Of a DNA stretch of 64,000 nt, positions 50,280-58,757 are shown in pieces. Below the pieces are notes generated by a model. That model was not told the origin of the DNA, did no database searches, and saw only the letters and a list, made by a program, of their open reading frames with translations. Made by a program: the position numbers and the translations under genes. The stretch is from Bifidobacterium cuniculi (GTDB lineage Bacteria; Actinomycetota; Actinomycetes; Actinomycetales; Bifidobacteriaceae): contig NZ_JGYV01000001.1 in NCBI RefSeq assembly GCF_000741575.1, positions 1 through 64,000 of the forward strand, written 5' to 3'. How positions within the stretch are numbered: the stretch's first letter is position 1; each line of letters starts with the position of its first letter.

Positions 50280-51479
50280 TCACTCGATGATGCGCATGCG
50301 GATGGTGCCCTGGATGGAGGCAAGGGCACCCAGTGCCTGCGCGGCGGGCTTGTCGGCCACGTCGGTCACCACGTAGCCGATGGCGCCCTCGGTGCCCAGC
50401 GCCTGCGCGGAGATGTTGATGCCCTGCTCGCCCAGCACATGGTTGACGGCCGCCAGGATGCCCGGCAGGTTGTCATGCAGGTGGGCGATGCGCGCCTCGC
50501 CGCGACAGTCGTTGAGGGTGATCTGCGGCAGGTTGACGCTGAGCATCGTCGAGCCCTTGAACCAGTAGTCCTCGAGACGCTGGGAGACGAACTGCGCGAT
50601 GTTCTCCTGGGCCTCGAGGGTCGAACCGCCGATGTGCGGGGTGAGGATCATGTTGTCCTCGTCCGCCAGGGGGGTTTCGATGGGATCGCCGCTCTTCTTG
50701 GGTTCCACCGGGAAGACGTCGACGGCGGCGCCGGACAGGTGGCCGCAGTCCAGGTGGCGCTTGAGCGCGTCGAGGTCGACCACGAAGCCGCGTGAGCAGT
50801 TGATGAAGATGGCGTCCTGCTTCATGTGGGAGAATTCCTCCTCTCCGAAGAAGCCGATGTTCGACTTGCGGCCGTCGACATGGATGGTCACCGCGTCCGA
50901 CTGCTCCAGCAGCTCCTCCAGGCTGTCGCAGCGTTGCGCGTTGCCCAGCGCGAGCTTCTCCTCGATGTCGAAGAAGACCACGCGCATGCCCAGCGCCTCG
51001 GCCAGCACGGAAAGCTGGGAGCCGATGTTGCCGTAGCCGATGATGCCGAGCGTCTTGCCGCGCACTTCGTGGGAACCGGAGGCGGACTTGTCCCACAGGC
51101 CGTGCTTCATGTGGTGGGTGTGGGCCGGGATGCGGCGCATCAGGCAGATGATGTCGCAGACCACCAGCTCCACCACGGATCGCGTGTTCGAATAGGGGGC
51201 GTTGAAGACGGCGACGCCGCGGCGGGCGGCGGCATCGAGGTCCACCTGGTTGGTGCCGATGCAGAAGCAACCGATGGCGGTCAGTGCGGGGCGCTCCTCC
51301 AGGACGCGCTCCGTCACCGTCGTTTTCGAGCGGATGCCCAGGAGGTCGACGCCGTCGAGGGCGGCGATGAGCTCGTCCTCGGACAGGGCACCCTTGAGCG
51401 ACTCCACCTCGAAGCCATGGTCGCGCAGGCTCTGCGCGGCAAGCGGATGAATGTTTTCCAGTAACAGTGCTTTCGGCAT
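50280..51479 (-). CDS. serA: D-3-phosphoglycerate dehydrogenase
   Basis: A 399-residue SerA of the E. coli (type 2) class, oxidising 3-phosphoglycerate to 3-phosphohydroxypyruvate, the first step of serine synthesis. Catalytic-domain features are GCFCIGTNQVDLDAAARRG, NAPYSNTRSVVELV, the NAD loop GIIGYGNIGSQLS, INCSRGFVVD (Arg) and TPHIGGSTLEAQENI (His). A C-terminal ACT domain (about 325-399; RIAHLHDNLPGILAAVNHVL) should give feedback inhibition by serine. AAGGTAGGGA precedes ATG 51479. Confidence 0.97.
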   Translation of the reverse strand: MPKALLLENIHPLAAQSLRDHGFEVESLKGALSEDELIAALDGVDLLGIRSKTTVTERVLEERPALTAIGCFCIGTNQVDLDAAARRGVAVFNAPYSNTRSVVELVVCDIICLMRRIPAHTHHMKHGLWDKSASGSHEVRGKTLGIIGYGNIGSQLSVLAEALGMRVVFFDIEEKLALGNAQRCDSLEELLEQSDAVTIHVDGRKSNIGFFGEEEFSHMKQDAIFINCSRGFVVDLDALKRHLDCGHLSGAAVDVFPVEPKKSGDPIETPLADEDNMILTPHIGGSTLEAQENIAQFVSQRLEDYWFKGSTMLSVNLPQITLNDCRGEARIAHLHDNLPGILAAVNHVLGEQGINISAQALGTEGAIGYVVTDVADKPAAQALGALASIQGTIRMRIIE

Positions 51480-51518
51480 GGTCCCTACCTTATATCCTCT
51501 CGTCGTCAGGTGCCTGCG

Positions 51519-53789
51519 CTATATCGCCAGTCGTTCGCCGTCGCCTTCGGTGCGCACCAGCACCAGTTGCTGCGTGGGTCGGGTGAGCGCCACGTACAGG
51601 TCGGAAGCGGCACTCAGCCTCGATGCCGCCTCCTGCTCGATCAGTCCCGGCTCGACCACCATGACGGCGTCGTACTCCAGTCCCTTCACCGCCTGGGTAT
51701 CGCACACGCTCACCATGTCGTCCACCGTCTCGCCGTCCATCACAGTGCCCATCGACTCCAAGGCGCGGTGCACCGCGGCACGCACCGCATCGCGCAGCTC
51801 GTCCGGCACGATCACCGCCACGCGGCCGGTGCCGTCGTTGCCCACGAAACGCGCGGCCAGCGTGCGCGCCAGGTCGCCCACCTCGCCGAACAGTGCGTCG
51901 CGGTCCGCCACGGTGCGGCGTTCCACGGCGTCGGGCACCGAACGGATCGCCTTGACCGTGGAGATGTACAGGCCCTCGCCCTCGGCGAATTGCGACGCCA
52001 GGTCGGAGACCTCACGGGGGTTGCGGTAGTTGATGGTCAGCTCGTTGAGGCTCCAGTTGGGAGCACCGAACAGGGAGTCCATGGTACGGGCCCAGTCGCG
52101 CGTGCCGCCCAGTGCGGAGGTCTGCGCCACGTCGCCCACGATCGTGAAGGAACGCGACGGGCAGCGGCGGATCAGCATGCGCCAGTCCATGGCCGTCAGC
52201 TCCTGCGCCTCGTCGACCACGACATGCCCATAGGTCCACTCGCGGTCCTGCGCGGCGCGATGCGCCACGAGCTCGACGTCGTCGCCGCTCATCCGGTCGG
52301 CGAGCATGCCGGCGGACACGATGCCGGAACCGATGCCGGCCTGCGCCAGCGTCTCCTTGGCATACTGCTCGGCCTCCTGGCGCTCTGCCTGGCGCGCCTT
52401 GCGGCGGGCCTGTTCGCGCGGGTCGGGGCCGAGCAGCTCGTATGCCTCGTCCAGCAGCGGGATGTCCGAGCGCGTCAGGGGAGCGCCCTTGGGGCGCGTC
52501 AGCAGCTCCACCTGCCGGTCGGAGAGCCAGGGGGCGAAACGGCGCAGCTGGGCGGGCTTGGAGAACATCTGGTCGATGAGCCAGGTGCCATCCATCGGCA
52601 GCCACGCCAGGTTGAGCGCCACCCGCAGCGCATCGTTCATGCGCAGCTGGGCGAGGATGTCGTTGAGCTCGGCCTGCTCGGGCACGTAATCCAGCTGCTC
52701 GACCACCTGGGTGCGCATCATCGCGAGCATGGAGGACACGAAGGTCTCCCGGGCCTTGTTGTGCGGCTGGCGGGTGCGCCGTGCATCGCCGATCGCGGTC
52801 TCGACGTCCTGGCGGCGCATGGTCACGCGCACGCCGTTGACGTGGATGGTCGGCAGCTTCGCGGGGACGCGCTCGCGGGCGGCCACCGCGTTCGCGATGG
52901 CATGGGCCATGCGGCGCTCGCCCTTGATCCTGGCCACCTCGGGGGCGTCCGTGCGGGTGACGACCAGGCCGGGGATCAGCTCCCCGACGGTGCGCGAGAC
53001 CACGCCCGTCTCGCCGAGGGAGGGGAGGACCTGGTCGATGTAGTGCAGGAAGTCCTCGCTCGGGCCGATGACCAGCACCCCGGAACGCTCGAGCATGCGG
53101 CGGTGGGTGTAGAGCAGGTAGGCGGCACGGTGCAGCGCCACCGCGGTCTTGCCGGTGCCCGGGCCTCCTTGCACCACGAGCGCCCCCTTGATGTCCGAGC
53201 GGATGATGCGATCCTGCTCGGCCTGGATGGTGGCCACGATGTCGGTCATCTTGCCGGTCCTGCGCGAACCGAGGGAGGCCAGCAGGGCCCCTTCGCCGGT
53301 GAGGGTGCCCTGTTCGGAGGCGGTGTTCACGTGGGCGGAGTCCACGTCGAGCACCTCGTCTTCGATGCCCACCACATCACGGAAATGCAGGGTGATGTGG
53401 CGTCGCAGCGCGATGTCGCCATGGTGGGCGGGGGTCGCCTCGTAGAAGGGCCGCGCCGCTTCCGCGCGCCAGTCGGTGAGAATGGGCTCGTGCTCGTCGT
53501 CGGACAGTCCCAGGCGTCCGATGTAGCGGCGGTTGCCCTGGACGTCGTCGAGCCGCCCGAAGACCAGGCGGTCCTCCACCGCGCGCAGCTGCGCCAGTCG
53601 GTCCTCGTACATGGTGGCGAAGGAATCGCGCTCGGTGCGTTGGGTGGGCGAACCGTGCGACCCCTGGGAACGCACGTCGTCCAGACGTTCGCGCGCCTGG
53701 GCTCGCAGGCCGTCGAGACGGCCGTAGGCGCGGTCGACCATGCCTTGCTCTTCCCTCAGTTGTGTCGCATATGCAGTCATGCTCTCCAT
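51519..53789 (-). CDS. HelD/HelR-type UvrD-like RNA polymerase-associated helicase
   Basis: A 756-residue superfamily 1 ATPase of the HelD/HelR kind. The N-terminus is a coiled-coil (about residues 1-70, QLREEQGMVDRAYGRLDGL) that in this family enters the RNA polymerase secondary channel. Walker A is VVQGGPGTGKTAVALHRAAYLLY, with an insert of about 250 residues before VVVDEAQELTAMDW (Walker B) and VGDVAQTSA; the C-terminal 2A domain has LTINYRNP and VKGLEYDAVMVVEPG, ending YVALTRPTQQLVLV. HelD proteins recycle RNA polymerase from dead-end complexes and some actinobacterial ones (HelR) protect against rifamycins. ATG 53789 or 53780 could be the start; both have purine-rich sequence upstream. 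Confidence 0.88.
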   Translation of the reverse strand: MESMTAYATQLREEQGMVDRAYGRLDGLRAQARERLDDVRSQGSHGSPTQRTERDSFATMYEDRLAQLRAVEDRLVFGRLDDVQGNRRYIGRLGLSDDEHEPILTDWRAEAARPFYEATPAHHGDIALRRHITLHFRDVVGIEDEVLDVDSAHVNTASEQGTLTGEGALLASLGSRRTGKMTDIVATIQAEQDRIIRSDIKGALVVQGGPGTGKTAVALHRAAYLLYTHRRMLERSGVLVIGPSEDFLHYIDQVLPSLGETGVVSRTVGELIPGLVVTRTDAPEVARIKGERRMAHAIANAVAARERVPAKLPTIHVNGVRVTMRRQDVETAIGDARRTRQPHNKARETFVSSMLAMMRTQVVEQLDYVPEQAELNDILAQLRMNDALRVALNLAWLPMDGTWLIDQMFSKPAQLRRFAPWLSDRQVELLTRPKGAPLTRSDIPLLDEAYELLGPDPREQARRKARQAERQEAEQYAKETLAQAGIGSGIVSAGMLADRMSGDDVELVAHRAAQDREWTYGHVVVDEAQELTAMDWRMLIRRCPSRSFTIVGDVAQTSALGGTRDWARTMDSLFGAPNWSLNELTINYRNPREVSDLASQFAEGEGLYISTVKAIRSVPDAVERRTVADRDALFGEVGDLARTLAARFVGNDGTGRVAVIVPDELRDAVRAAVHRALESMGTVMDGETVDDMVSVCDTQAVKGLEYDAVMVVEPGLIEQEAASRLSAASDLYVALTRPTQQLVLVRTEGDGERLAI

Positions 53790-53904
53790 GTCCCCTCGCG
53801 TTCGTTCGCAAAAGCCAAACAAGCATAGCAGAACCGCGCAACAGCCCGGGTCCTGCGCCCATCAATGTGACAGCCGTCACGCCGTCGGCGTGTTTCCGGC
53901 CGCA

Positions 53905-53944
53905 TGTGGGGTGTTTAGGTGAACTGTGGGGTAAAGTGGTAACC
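53905..53944 (+). promoter_or_regulatory. Candidate MraZ box upstream of mraZ
   Basis: Four direct repeats with a 10-bp period: TGTGGGGTGT, TTAGGTGAAC, TGTGGGGTAA and AGTGGTAACC. MraZ is known to bind arrays of TGGG-type direct repeats spaced by about one helix turn in its own promoter. The array starts about 85 bp before the mraZ start. Confidence 0.6.
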
Positions 53945-53988
53945 CAGACATTCGTGGGACATGGCAAGGCGACGCGTGGAGGTGAATG

Positions 53989-54507
53989 ATGGCGGATCTG
54001 CTGGGGACGCCTCAATCACCCCCGGGCGGCACCGATGGCTTGGCCGCCGTGCAGCCCTTGGCGCTGCAGTCCCTGCTGTTGGGCACATACACTCCCCGCC
54101 TGGATGCCAAGGGCAGGGTGGCGCTGCCGGCGAAAATGCGTGAACGCCTCACGGACGGCCTGGTCATGGCCCGTGGGCAGGAACGCTGCATCTACCTGCT
54201 GCCGCCCGCCGAGTTCCAACGGATGGTGGTGCGCATCCAGCGCAATGCGCTGGGCAGCCGTGGGTCGCGCGAGTACATGCGCATCTTCCTGTCCGGCGCG
54301 GTGGAGCAGGAGCCCGACAAGCAGGGGCGCGTCCTCATCCCGCAGATGCTGCGTGACTATGCGCGCCTGGGCGGCGACATCGTCATCATCGGCGTGGGCA
54401 CCAGGGCCGAGATCTGGGACCGCCAGGCATGGGACGGGTACCTGGCGGCGAATGAACAGGACTATGCGGACGTCGCGAACGACGTCCTCGAGGAGCTGGA
54501 GTTGTGA
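53989..54507 (+). CDS. mraZ: Division/cell-wall cluster regulator MraZ
   Basis: A 172-residue MraZ, the DNA-binding regulator that opens the dcw cluster. Two AbrB-like repeats are present: LLGTYTPRLDAKGRVALPAKMRE and the second SGAVEQEPDKQGRVLIPQMLRDY, each with the D-x-(K/Q)-GR-(V)-(A/L)-(L/I)P core. About 28 extra residues precede the first repeat (MADLLGTPQSPPGGTDGL), longer than E. coli MraZ. GGAGGTGA precedes two consecutive ATGs (53986 and 53989); spacing favours 53989. The stop overlaps rsmH. Confidence 0.96.
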   Translation: MADLLGTPQSPPGGTDGLAAVQPLALQSLLLGTYTPRLDAKGRVALPAKMRERLTDGLVMARGQERCIYLLPPAEFQRMVVRIQRNALGSRGSREYMRIFLSGAVEQEPDKQGRVLIPQMLRDYARLGGDIVIIGVGTRAEIWDRQAWDGYLAANEQDYADVANDVLEELEL

Positions 54508-55541
54508 TGGTCGACATTGCGAGGATTCACCAACCCGTACTGCTGCAGCAGTGCGTGGACCTGGTTGCGCCCGCGCTGCAGGCGCCGGGAAGCGTGGCGG
54601 TCGACTGTACCCTGGGACTGGCCGGCCACACCACGGCGTTCCTCAAGGCGGCGCCCGGCGCCCGCGTCATCGGCATCGACCGCGACGCCGAGGCGCTCGC
54701 GCTGGCCACCGAGCGCGTGGCGGGGGAGGGCCTCGCCGACCGTTTCACCCCGGTGCATGCCGCCTTCGACGAGCTGGACGACGTGCTCGACGAGCTGGAC
54801 GTGCCGCAGGTGCAGGCGGTTTTCATGGACCTGGGACTGTCCAGCCTGCAGATCGACGAGACCGCCCGCGGCTTCAGCTACGCCCATGACGCGCCGCTGG
54901 ACATGCGCATGGACGTCTCCCAGTCGCTGACGGCACGCGATGTGCTCGCCGGATACGACGTGGATGGCCTCACCCGCATCTTCAGGGACTACGGCGAGGA
55001 ACGCTTCGCCCGGCAGATCGCACGCAGGATCGTACAGGTGCGCGATGCCGAACCGCTGCTGACCTCGCGCCAGCTGGGCGAGCTGGTGGATGCGGTCATC
55101 CCCGCGGCGCGGCGCGGCAGCGGCAACCCCGCCAAGCGCGTCTTCCAGGCGTTGCGCATCGAGGTCAACGGCGAGCTGGACAAGCTGGCGCGCACCCTGC
55201 CGCAGGCAGCCTGCCGGCTGTCGGTGGGCGGGCGCCTGGTCGTAGAGTCCTACCATTCGCTCGAGGACCGCACCGTCAAGACCTTCATGGCCGACGGACT
55301 CAAGGCGGACGTGCCGGCGGACATGCCGGTGGTGCCGCCGGACATGCAGCCGTTCTTCGCGCCGCTGACCAAGGGGGCCGTGAAGGCGGACGAGGCGGAG
55401 CGGGCCGCCAATTCGCGCGCCGCCTCGGTGAGGCTGCGCGGGGCGGAGCTCATCAGGCCGTTGCCGTCACGGTGGCGTCGCGAGTTCGGGCACAGGGCGC
55501 GCGGCATGGAGCGGATGCCGCGACGAAGGGGAAGGAAATAA
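54507..55541 (+). CDS. rsmH: 16S rRNA (cytosine-1402 N4)-methyltransferase
   Basis: A 344-residue RsmH (MraW) that methylates C1402 in the decoding centre of 16S rRNA. Motifs: HQPVLLQQCVDLV start, SAM loop VDCTLGLAGHTTAFL, IGIDRDAEAL, FMDLGLSSLQIDE, RGFSYAHDAPLDMRMD, AKRVFQALRIEVNGEL and VVESYHSLEDRTVK. ATG 54507 overlaps the mraZ stop (TGATG). The basic C-terminal tail (RMPRRRGRK) is usual in actinobacteria. The next gene starts 3 nt later. Confidence 0.97.
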   Translation: MVDIARIHQPVLLQQCVDLVAPALQAPGSVAVDCTLGLAGHTTAFLKAAPGARVIGIDRDAEALALATERVAGEGLADRFTPVHAAFDELDDVLDELDVPQVQAVFMDLGLSSLQIDETARGFSYAHDAPLDMRMDVSQSLTARDVLAGYDVDGLTRIFRDYGEERFARQIARRIVQVRDAEPLLTSRQLGELVDAVIPAARRGSGNPAKRVFQALRIEVNGELDKLARTLPQAACRLSVGGRLVVESYHSLEDRTVKTFMADGLKADVPADMPVVPPDMQPFFAPLTKGAVKADEAERAANSRAASVRLRGAELIRPLPSRWRREFGHRARGMERMPRRRGRK

Positions 55542-55544
55542 CCC

Positions 55545-55991
55545 ATGGGATCACAAACACGTTCGGTGCGCACGAACGCGGCCCCCGCGGGCCGCGAGGC
55601 GCAGCGCCCGTCCAGCCGTCCGCAGCTGCACGTGGTCGAGAAGCACACGGTGAGGCGATCGGCGGAGCACCTCAGGTGGCAACGCATCTGGGACTGGACC
55701 AAGACGAAGTCCGCCCCGCTCATGATGCTGGCCGTCGCCCTGGTGTTCCTCGTCGCCTCCCTGCTGGGGGCACTGCTCCTGCGCACCCAGATGAGCTCGA
55801 ACTCCTTCGAGGCGAGCACCATCGAGCAGCACATCACCATGCTCCAGCAGGACGTCGATGACGACCAGGCCAAGCTGTCGCAACTCGAGGCCACCTTGCC
55901 CGAGCGCGCCCAGAAGATGAAGATGGTGCCCTCCCAGGGGAACCTCTCCATCGACCTCGACGGATACCAGCCGACCCAAGGAGCGTCGTAG
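55545..55991 (+). CDS. FtsL-like divisome protein
   Basis: A 148-residue bitopic membrane protein in the ftsL position between rsmH and ftsI. It has a basic cytoplasmic N-terminus of about 60 residues, a single helix (residues 60-82: LMMLAVALVFLVASLLGALLL) and an extracytoplasmic coiled coil (TIEQHITMLQQDVDDDQAKLSQLEATL) followed by a short tail. Sequence of FtsL is poorly conserved; position, size and topology support the call. It would link FtsQ/DivIB, DivIC and the FtsW-FtsI synthase at the septum. The ATG overlaps no gene; spacing to ftsI is 2 nt. Confidence 0.8.
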   Translation: MGSQTRSVRTNAAPAGREAQRPSSRPQLHVVEKHTVRRSAEHLRWQRIWDWTKTKSAPLMMLAVALVFLVASLLGALLLRTQMSSNSFEASTIEQHITMLQQDVDDDQAKLSQLEATLPERAQKMKMVPSQGNLSIDLDGYQPTQGAS

Positions 55992-55993
55992 CC

Positions 55994-57793
55994 ATGCATC
56001 CCATCCGAGCTTTCAGGCACCTCGGTGCCACCATGCGCCGCGGCGTCGTCATCGGTCTGGTGATCGCCTTCGTCGCCCTGGTCTGCCTGGGACAGCTGGT
56101 GCACATCCAGATCATCGACGGCCCCAGCACCGCCCTGGCGGCGACGCGCAGCAGGACCGTCAAGGCGGTGCTGTCGGCCAAGCGCGGCCGCATCACCGAC
56201 GTCAACGGCACCGTCCTGGCGCAGAGCGTGGAACGCTACACCATCATCGGCAACCCGCAGGCGGCACAGGAGTTCGAGCCCACCACCTGCACCGCCCGCA
56301 CCCAATCCATCTGCCACCAGCTCGACGGCAAGCCGCTGTCCACGACCGGCGCGGCTGCCGTCGCCCAACTGGTCGCGCCACTCCTGGGGATGGACGTGGC
56401 CGAGCTGGGCGGCAAGCTGTCGGGGACGGGCCAGTACGCAGTCCTCAAGAAGGACGTGACGCCCGAGGTCAAGCGCAAGATCGCAGACCTCAACCTGGGC
56501 GGCATCATCTACGGCGAGCTGAGCAACGAGCGCGTCTACTCAGGCGGTGCCCTCATGGGTGCGCTGCTGGGCGGCGTGAACGACGAGGGCGTGGGCGTGG
56601 CCGGCATCGAGCAGATGGAGGACGACACCCTCACCGGCACCGACGGATACCAGGTCTACCAACAGGGCAACGGCGGCGAGGAGATCCCCGGCACCATGAC
56701 CGAGTCCCAGGCCGCCGTGGACGGCAGCGACGTGCGCCTGTCCATCGACCGTGACGTGCAGTGGCGCGTGCGCCAGATCCTGCTCGAGTCCCAGCAGAAA
56801 TACAAGGCAGGCTGGGCCATCGCCGTCGTCCAGAACACGCAGACCGGTGAGATCCTCGCCCTGGCGGACACCGACGACTACGAGGCGGGCAGCGACGACG
56901 CCAAGCTCAACGTGGCGCGCAGCGTCAACGAGGTCTTTGAGCCCGGCTCCATCGGCAAGGTCTTCACCATGTCCGGCCTGGTCCAGGAGAAACAGCATGC
57001 GATGGGCGACAAGTTCACCGTGCCGGACACCCTCACGCTCGACGGGCAGACCTACAAGGACTCCTTCAACCATGGCGCCGAGCACTGGACCATGGCCGGC
57101 ATCCTCGAACAGTCGTCGAACGTGGGCACCATCCTCGCCTCCGACCGGTACACCGACGAGCAGCGCCACGCCTATCTCACCAAGTTCGGCATCGGCCAGG
57201 CCTCCGGCCTGGGGCTGCCCGGTGAGTCCCAGGGTGTCCTGGCACCGTCGGGCAGCTGGGACGGGCGCACCCGCAACACGGTGCTCTTCGGCCAGGGATA
57301 CTCCACCAATGCGCTGCAGCTGACGAACGCCATCGCCGTCATCGCCAATGGCGGCGTGCGCAAGCCGCAGGTCCTCGTCAAGGCGACGGTCTCGGCCGAT
57401 GGCAAGGTCCAGGAGACCAAACCGGGCGAGTCCACCCGGGTCATCGACGAATCGGTGGCCAAGCAGATCCTCAACGGCATGGAGTCGGTGTCCGAGCATT
57501 ACGCCTCCCAGGGCTTCGCTGGCGTACCCGGCTACCGCGTGGCCTCCAAGTCGGGCACCGCGGAAGTCGTGGGTGCCGACGGCAAGCTCTCCTCGCTCAT
57601 CAGCGACTACACGGCCATCATCCCCGCGGACAACCCGCGCTTCGTGGTCACCGTCGTGCTCAAGGATCCGGAAGGCAGCTACGGCGGCCTGACCGCCGGA
57701 CCGGTCTTCGCCGAGATCGGCAAGTTCCTCATGCAGAAGTACGAGGTGCCGAACTCCTCGCCGCGCAAGGACGCGATCCCGGTGGAGTGGTGA
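55994..57793 (+). CDS. ftsI: Class B penicillin-binding protein, septal transpeptidase FtsI
   Basis: A 599-residue class B PBP, the septum-specific peptidoglycan transpeptidase. One N-terminal anchor (residues 15-38), a pedestal domain with GRITDVNGTVLAQSVERY, and a transpeptidase domain with SxxK in FEPGSIGKVF (Ser319), SxN in EQSSNVG (about 374-376) and KSG in ASKSGTAEVV (519-521). It works with FtsW encoded at the end of the window. Note the segment after helix 1 is short relative to E. coli PBP3. It ends LMQKYEVPNSSPRKD as in other actinobacterial FtsI. Confidence 0.97.
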   Translation: MHPIRAFRHLGATMRRGVVIGLVIAFVALVCLGQLVHIQIIDGPSTALAATRSRTVKAVLSAKRGRITDVNGTVLAQSVERYTIIGNPQAAQEFEPTTCTARTQSICHQLDGKPLSTTGAAAVAQLVAPLLGMDVAELGGKLSGTGQYAVLKKDVTPEVKRKIADLNLGGIIYGELSNERVYSGGALMGALLGGVNDEGVGVAGIEQMEDDTLTGTDGYQVYQQGNGGEEIPGTMTESQAAVDGSDVRLSIDRDVQWRVRQILLESQQKYKAGWAIAVVQNTQTGEILALADTDDYEAGSDDAKLNVARSVNEVFEPGSIGKVFTMSGLVQEKQHAMGDKFTVPDTLTLDGQTYKDSFNHGAEHWTMAGILEQSSNVGTILASDRYTDEQRHAYLTKFGIGQASGLGLPGESQGVLAPSGSWDGRTRNTVLFGQGYSTNALQLTNAIAVIANGGVRKPQVLVKATVSADGKVQETKPGESTRVIDESVAKQILNGMESVSEHYASQGFAGVPGYRVASKSGTAEVVGADGKLSSLISDYTAIIPADNPRFVVTVVLKDPEGSYGGLTAGPVFAEIGKFLMQKYEVPNSSPRKDAIPVEW

Positions 57794-57837
57794 TTCCATG
57801 ACGGCACGACAGGCAAGGGCAACGGAAAGGAAGACGC

Positions 57838-58719
57838 ATGAGCGCAATCAGTGAATCGGTCTCGCAGCGCATGACGCTGGGCATGCTCCAGGACCGCTAC
57901 GGGTTCGAGCTGGTGCCGGGATTCGCCAAGGGCGTCACCGTCACGTCCCTGGCCAACGACCTCGAGTCGGTAGCGCCGGGCGCCCTGTTCATGCCCGGCG
58001 AGCGCATCGGCATGGGGGTGCTCGCCCAGGCGATCCAGCGGGGTGCCTATGCCGTCATGCTGCCGCCCTCGATGCGCAACGCCGTCGGCGAGTGCGAGGT
58101 GCCTGTACTGTTCGCCGACCCCACCTCCCATGAGATCGGCCAGCTGGCGTCGCTGATTGCCGGACAGCCCGCCGAGTCGATCGCGGTCTTCGCCATCGCC
58201 GGCCGCGACCGCCAGTCCGTGGGGGAGTCCGTCGGCATGCTCGCCGATTTCCTGCACATGCTCGGCAACCCCGTGGGCGTCATCCGCAACGGGGACGAAC
58301 AGTCCCTGGAACGCTTCACCGACCTGCGCTACCCCCTGGATGCCTTCTCCATGCAGCGCGTGCTGTCGGTGTGCGTGGAGGACGGCGCTTCCGCGGTCAT
58401 CATCGCCATGGAGGACGACACGCTGGCGCCGGGATCCCTGGAGTCGGTGGGCGTCGACGTGCTCGGCTATGACGGTCGCGAGGACAAGGAGGAGGTCGAG
58501 GAGATGGCCGGCGTGCTGGCCGAGCGTTTCGGCTGCGTCCTCGACGACGAGACCCACCTTGCCGTGCGCAGCGAGGAGACCGACCTCATGGCCGTCCAGG
58601 CCGACATCGGGCTGAACAAGGCGAAGCCGCTGTCCCTGGCCATCGCGATGGTCCTGGCAGCCGGCGTACGGAAGGCCAACATCCGCAGTGCGCTGCGGGT
58701 GTCCAGGGAACTGCACTGA
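57838..58719 (+). CDS. Degenerate MurE-like protein lacking the P-loop and C-terminal domain
   Basis: A 293-residue protein in the slot normally occupied by murE. Residues 30-115 look like the Mur-ligase N-terminal domain (VTSLANDLESVAPGALFMPG, then AIQRGAYAVML). The following part aligns by pattern with the MurE central domain, but the ATP loop GTNGKT is replaced by AGRDRQSVGES (121-131) and the MEVSSHAL motif by IAMEDDTL (189-196). The C-terminal ligand domain is absent. It cannot bind ATP in the Mur manner, so it is probably a non-catalytic homologue, perhaps a scaffold or UDP-MurNAc-peptide sensor. The frame is intact and coupled to the cluster, so I regard it as a functional gene. A true murE must lie elsewhere in the genome. 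Confidence 0.75.
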   Translation: MSAISESVSQRMTLGMLQDRYGFELVPGFAKGVTVTSLANDLESVAPGALFMPGERIGMGVLAQAIQRGAYAVMLPPSMRNAVGECEVPVLFADPTSHEIGQLASLIAGQPAESIAVFAIAGRDRQSVGESVGMLADFLHMLGNPVGVIRNGDEQSLERFTDLRYPLDAFSMQRVLSVCVEDGASAVIIAMEDDTLAPGSLESVGVDVLGYDGREDKEEVEEMAGVLAERFGCVLDDETHLAVRSEETDLMAVQADIGLNKAKPLSLAIAMVLAAGVRKANIRSALRVSRELH

Positions 58720-58757
58720 ACTCGACACTCCGCAAGACGGGAAGGAACGAAGAACCC

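Noticed and set aside
51519-53789. UvrD/PcrA DNA-repair helicase
   Set aside because: The N-terminal coiled coil, the long insertion between Walker A and B regions, and the domain order fit HelD/HelR RNA-polymerase-associated ATPases better.
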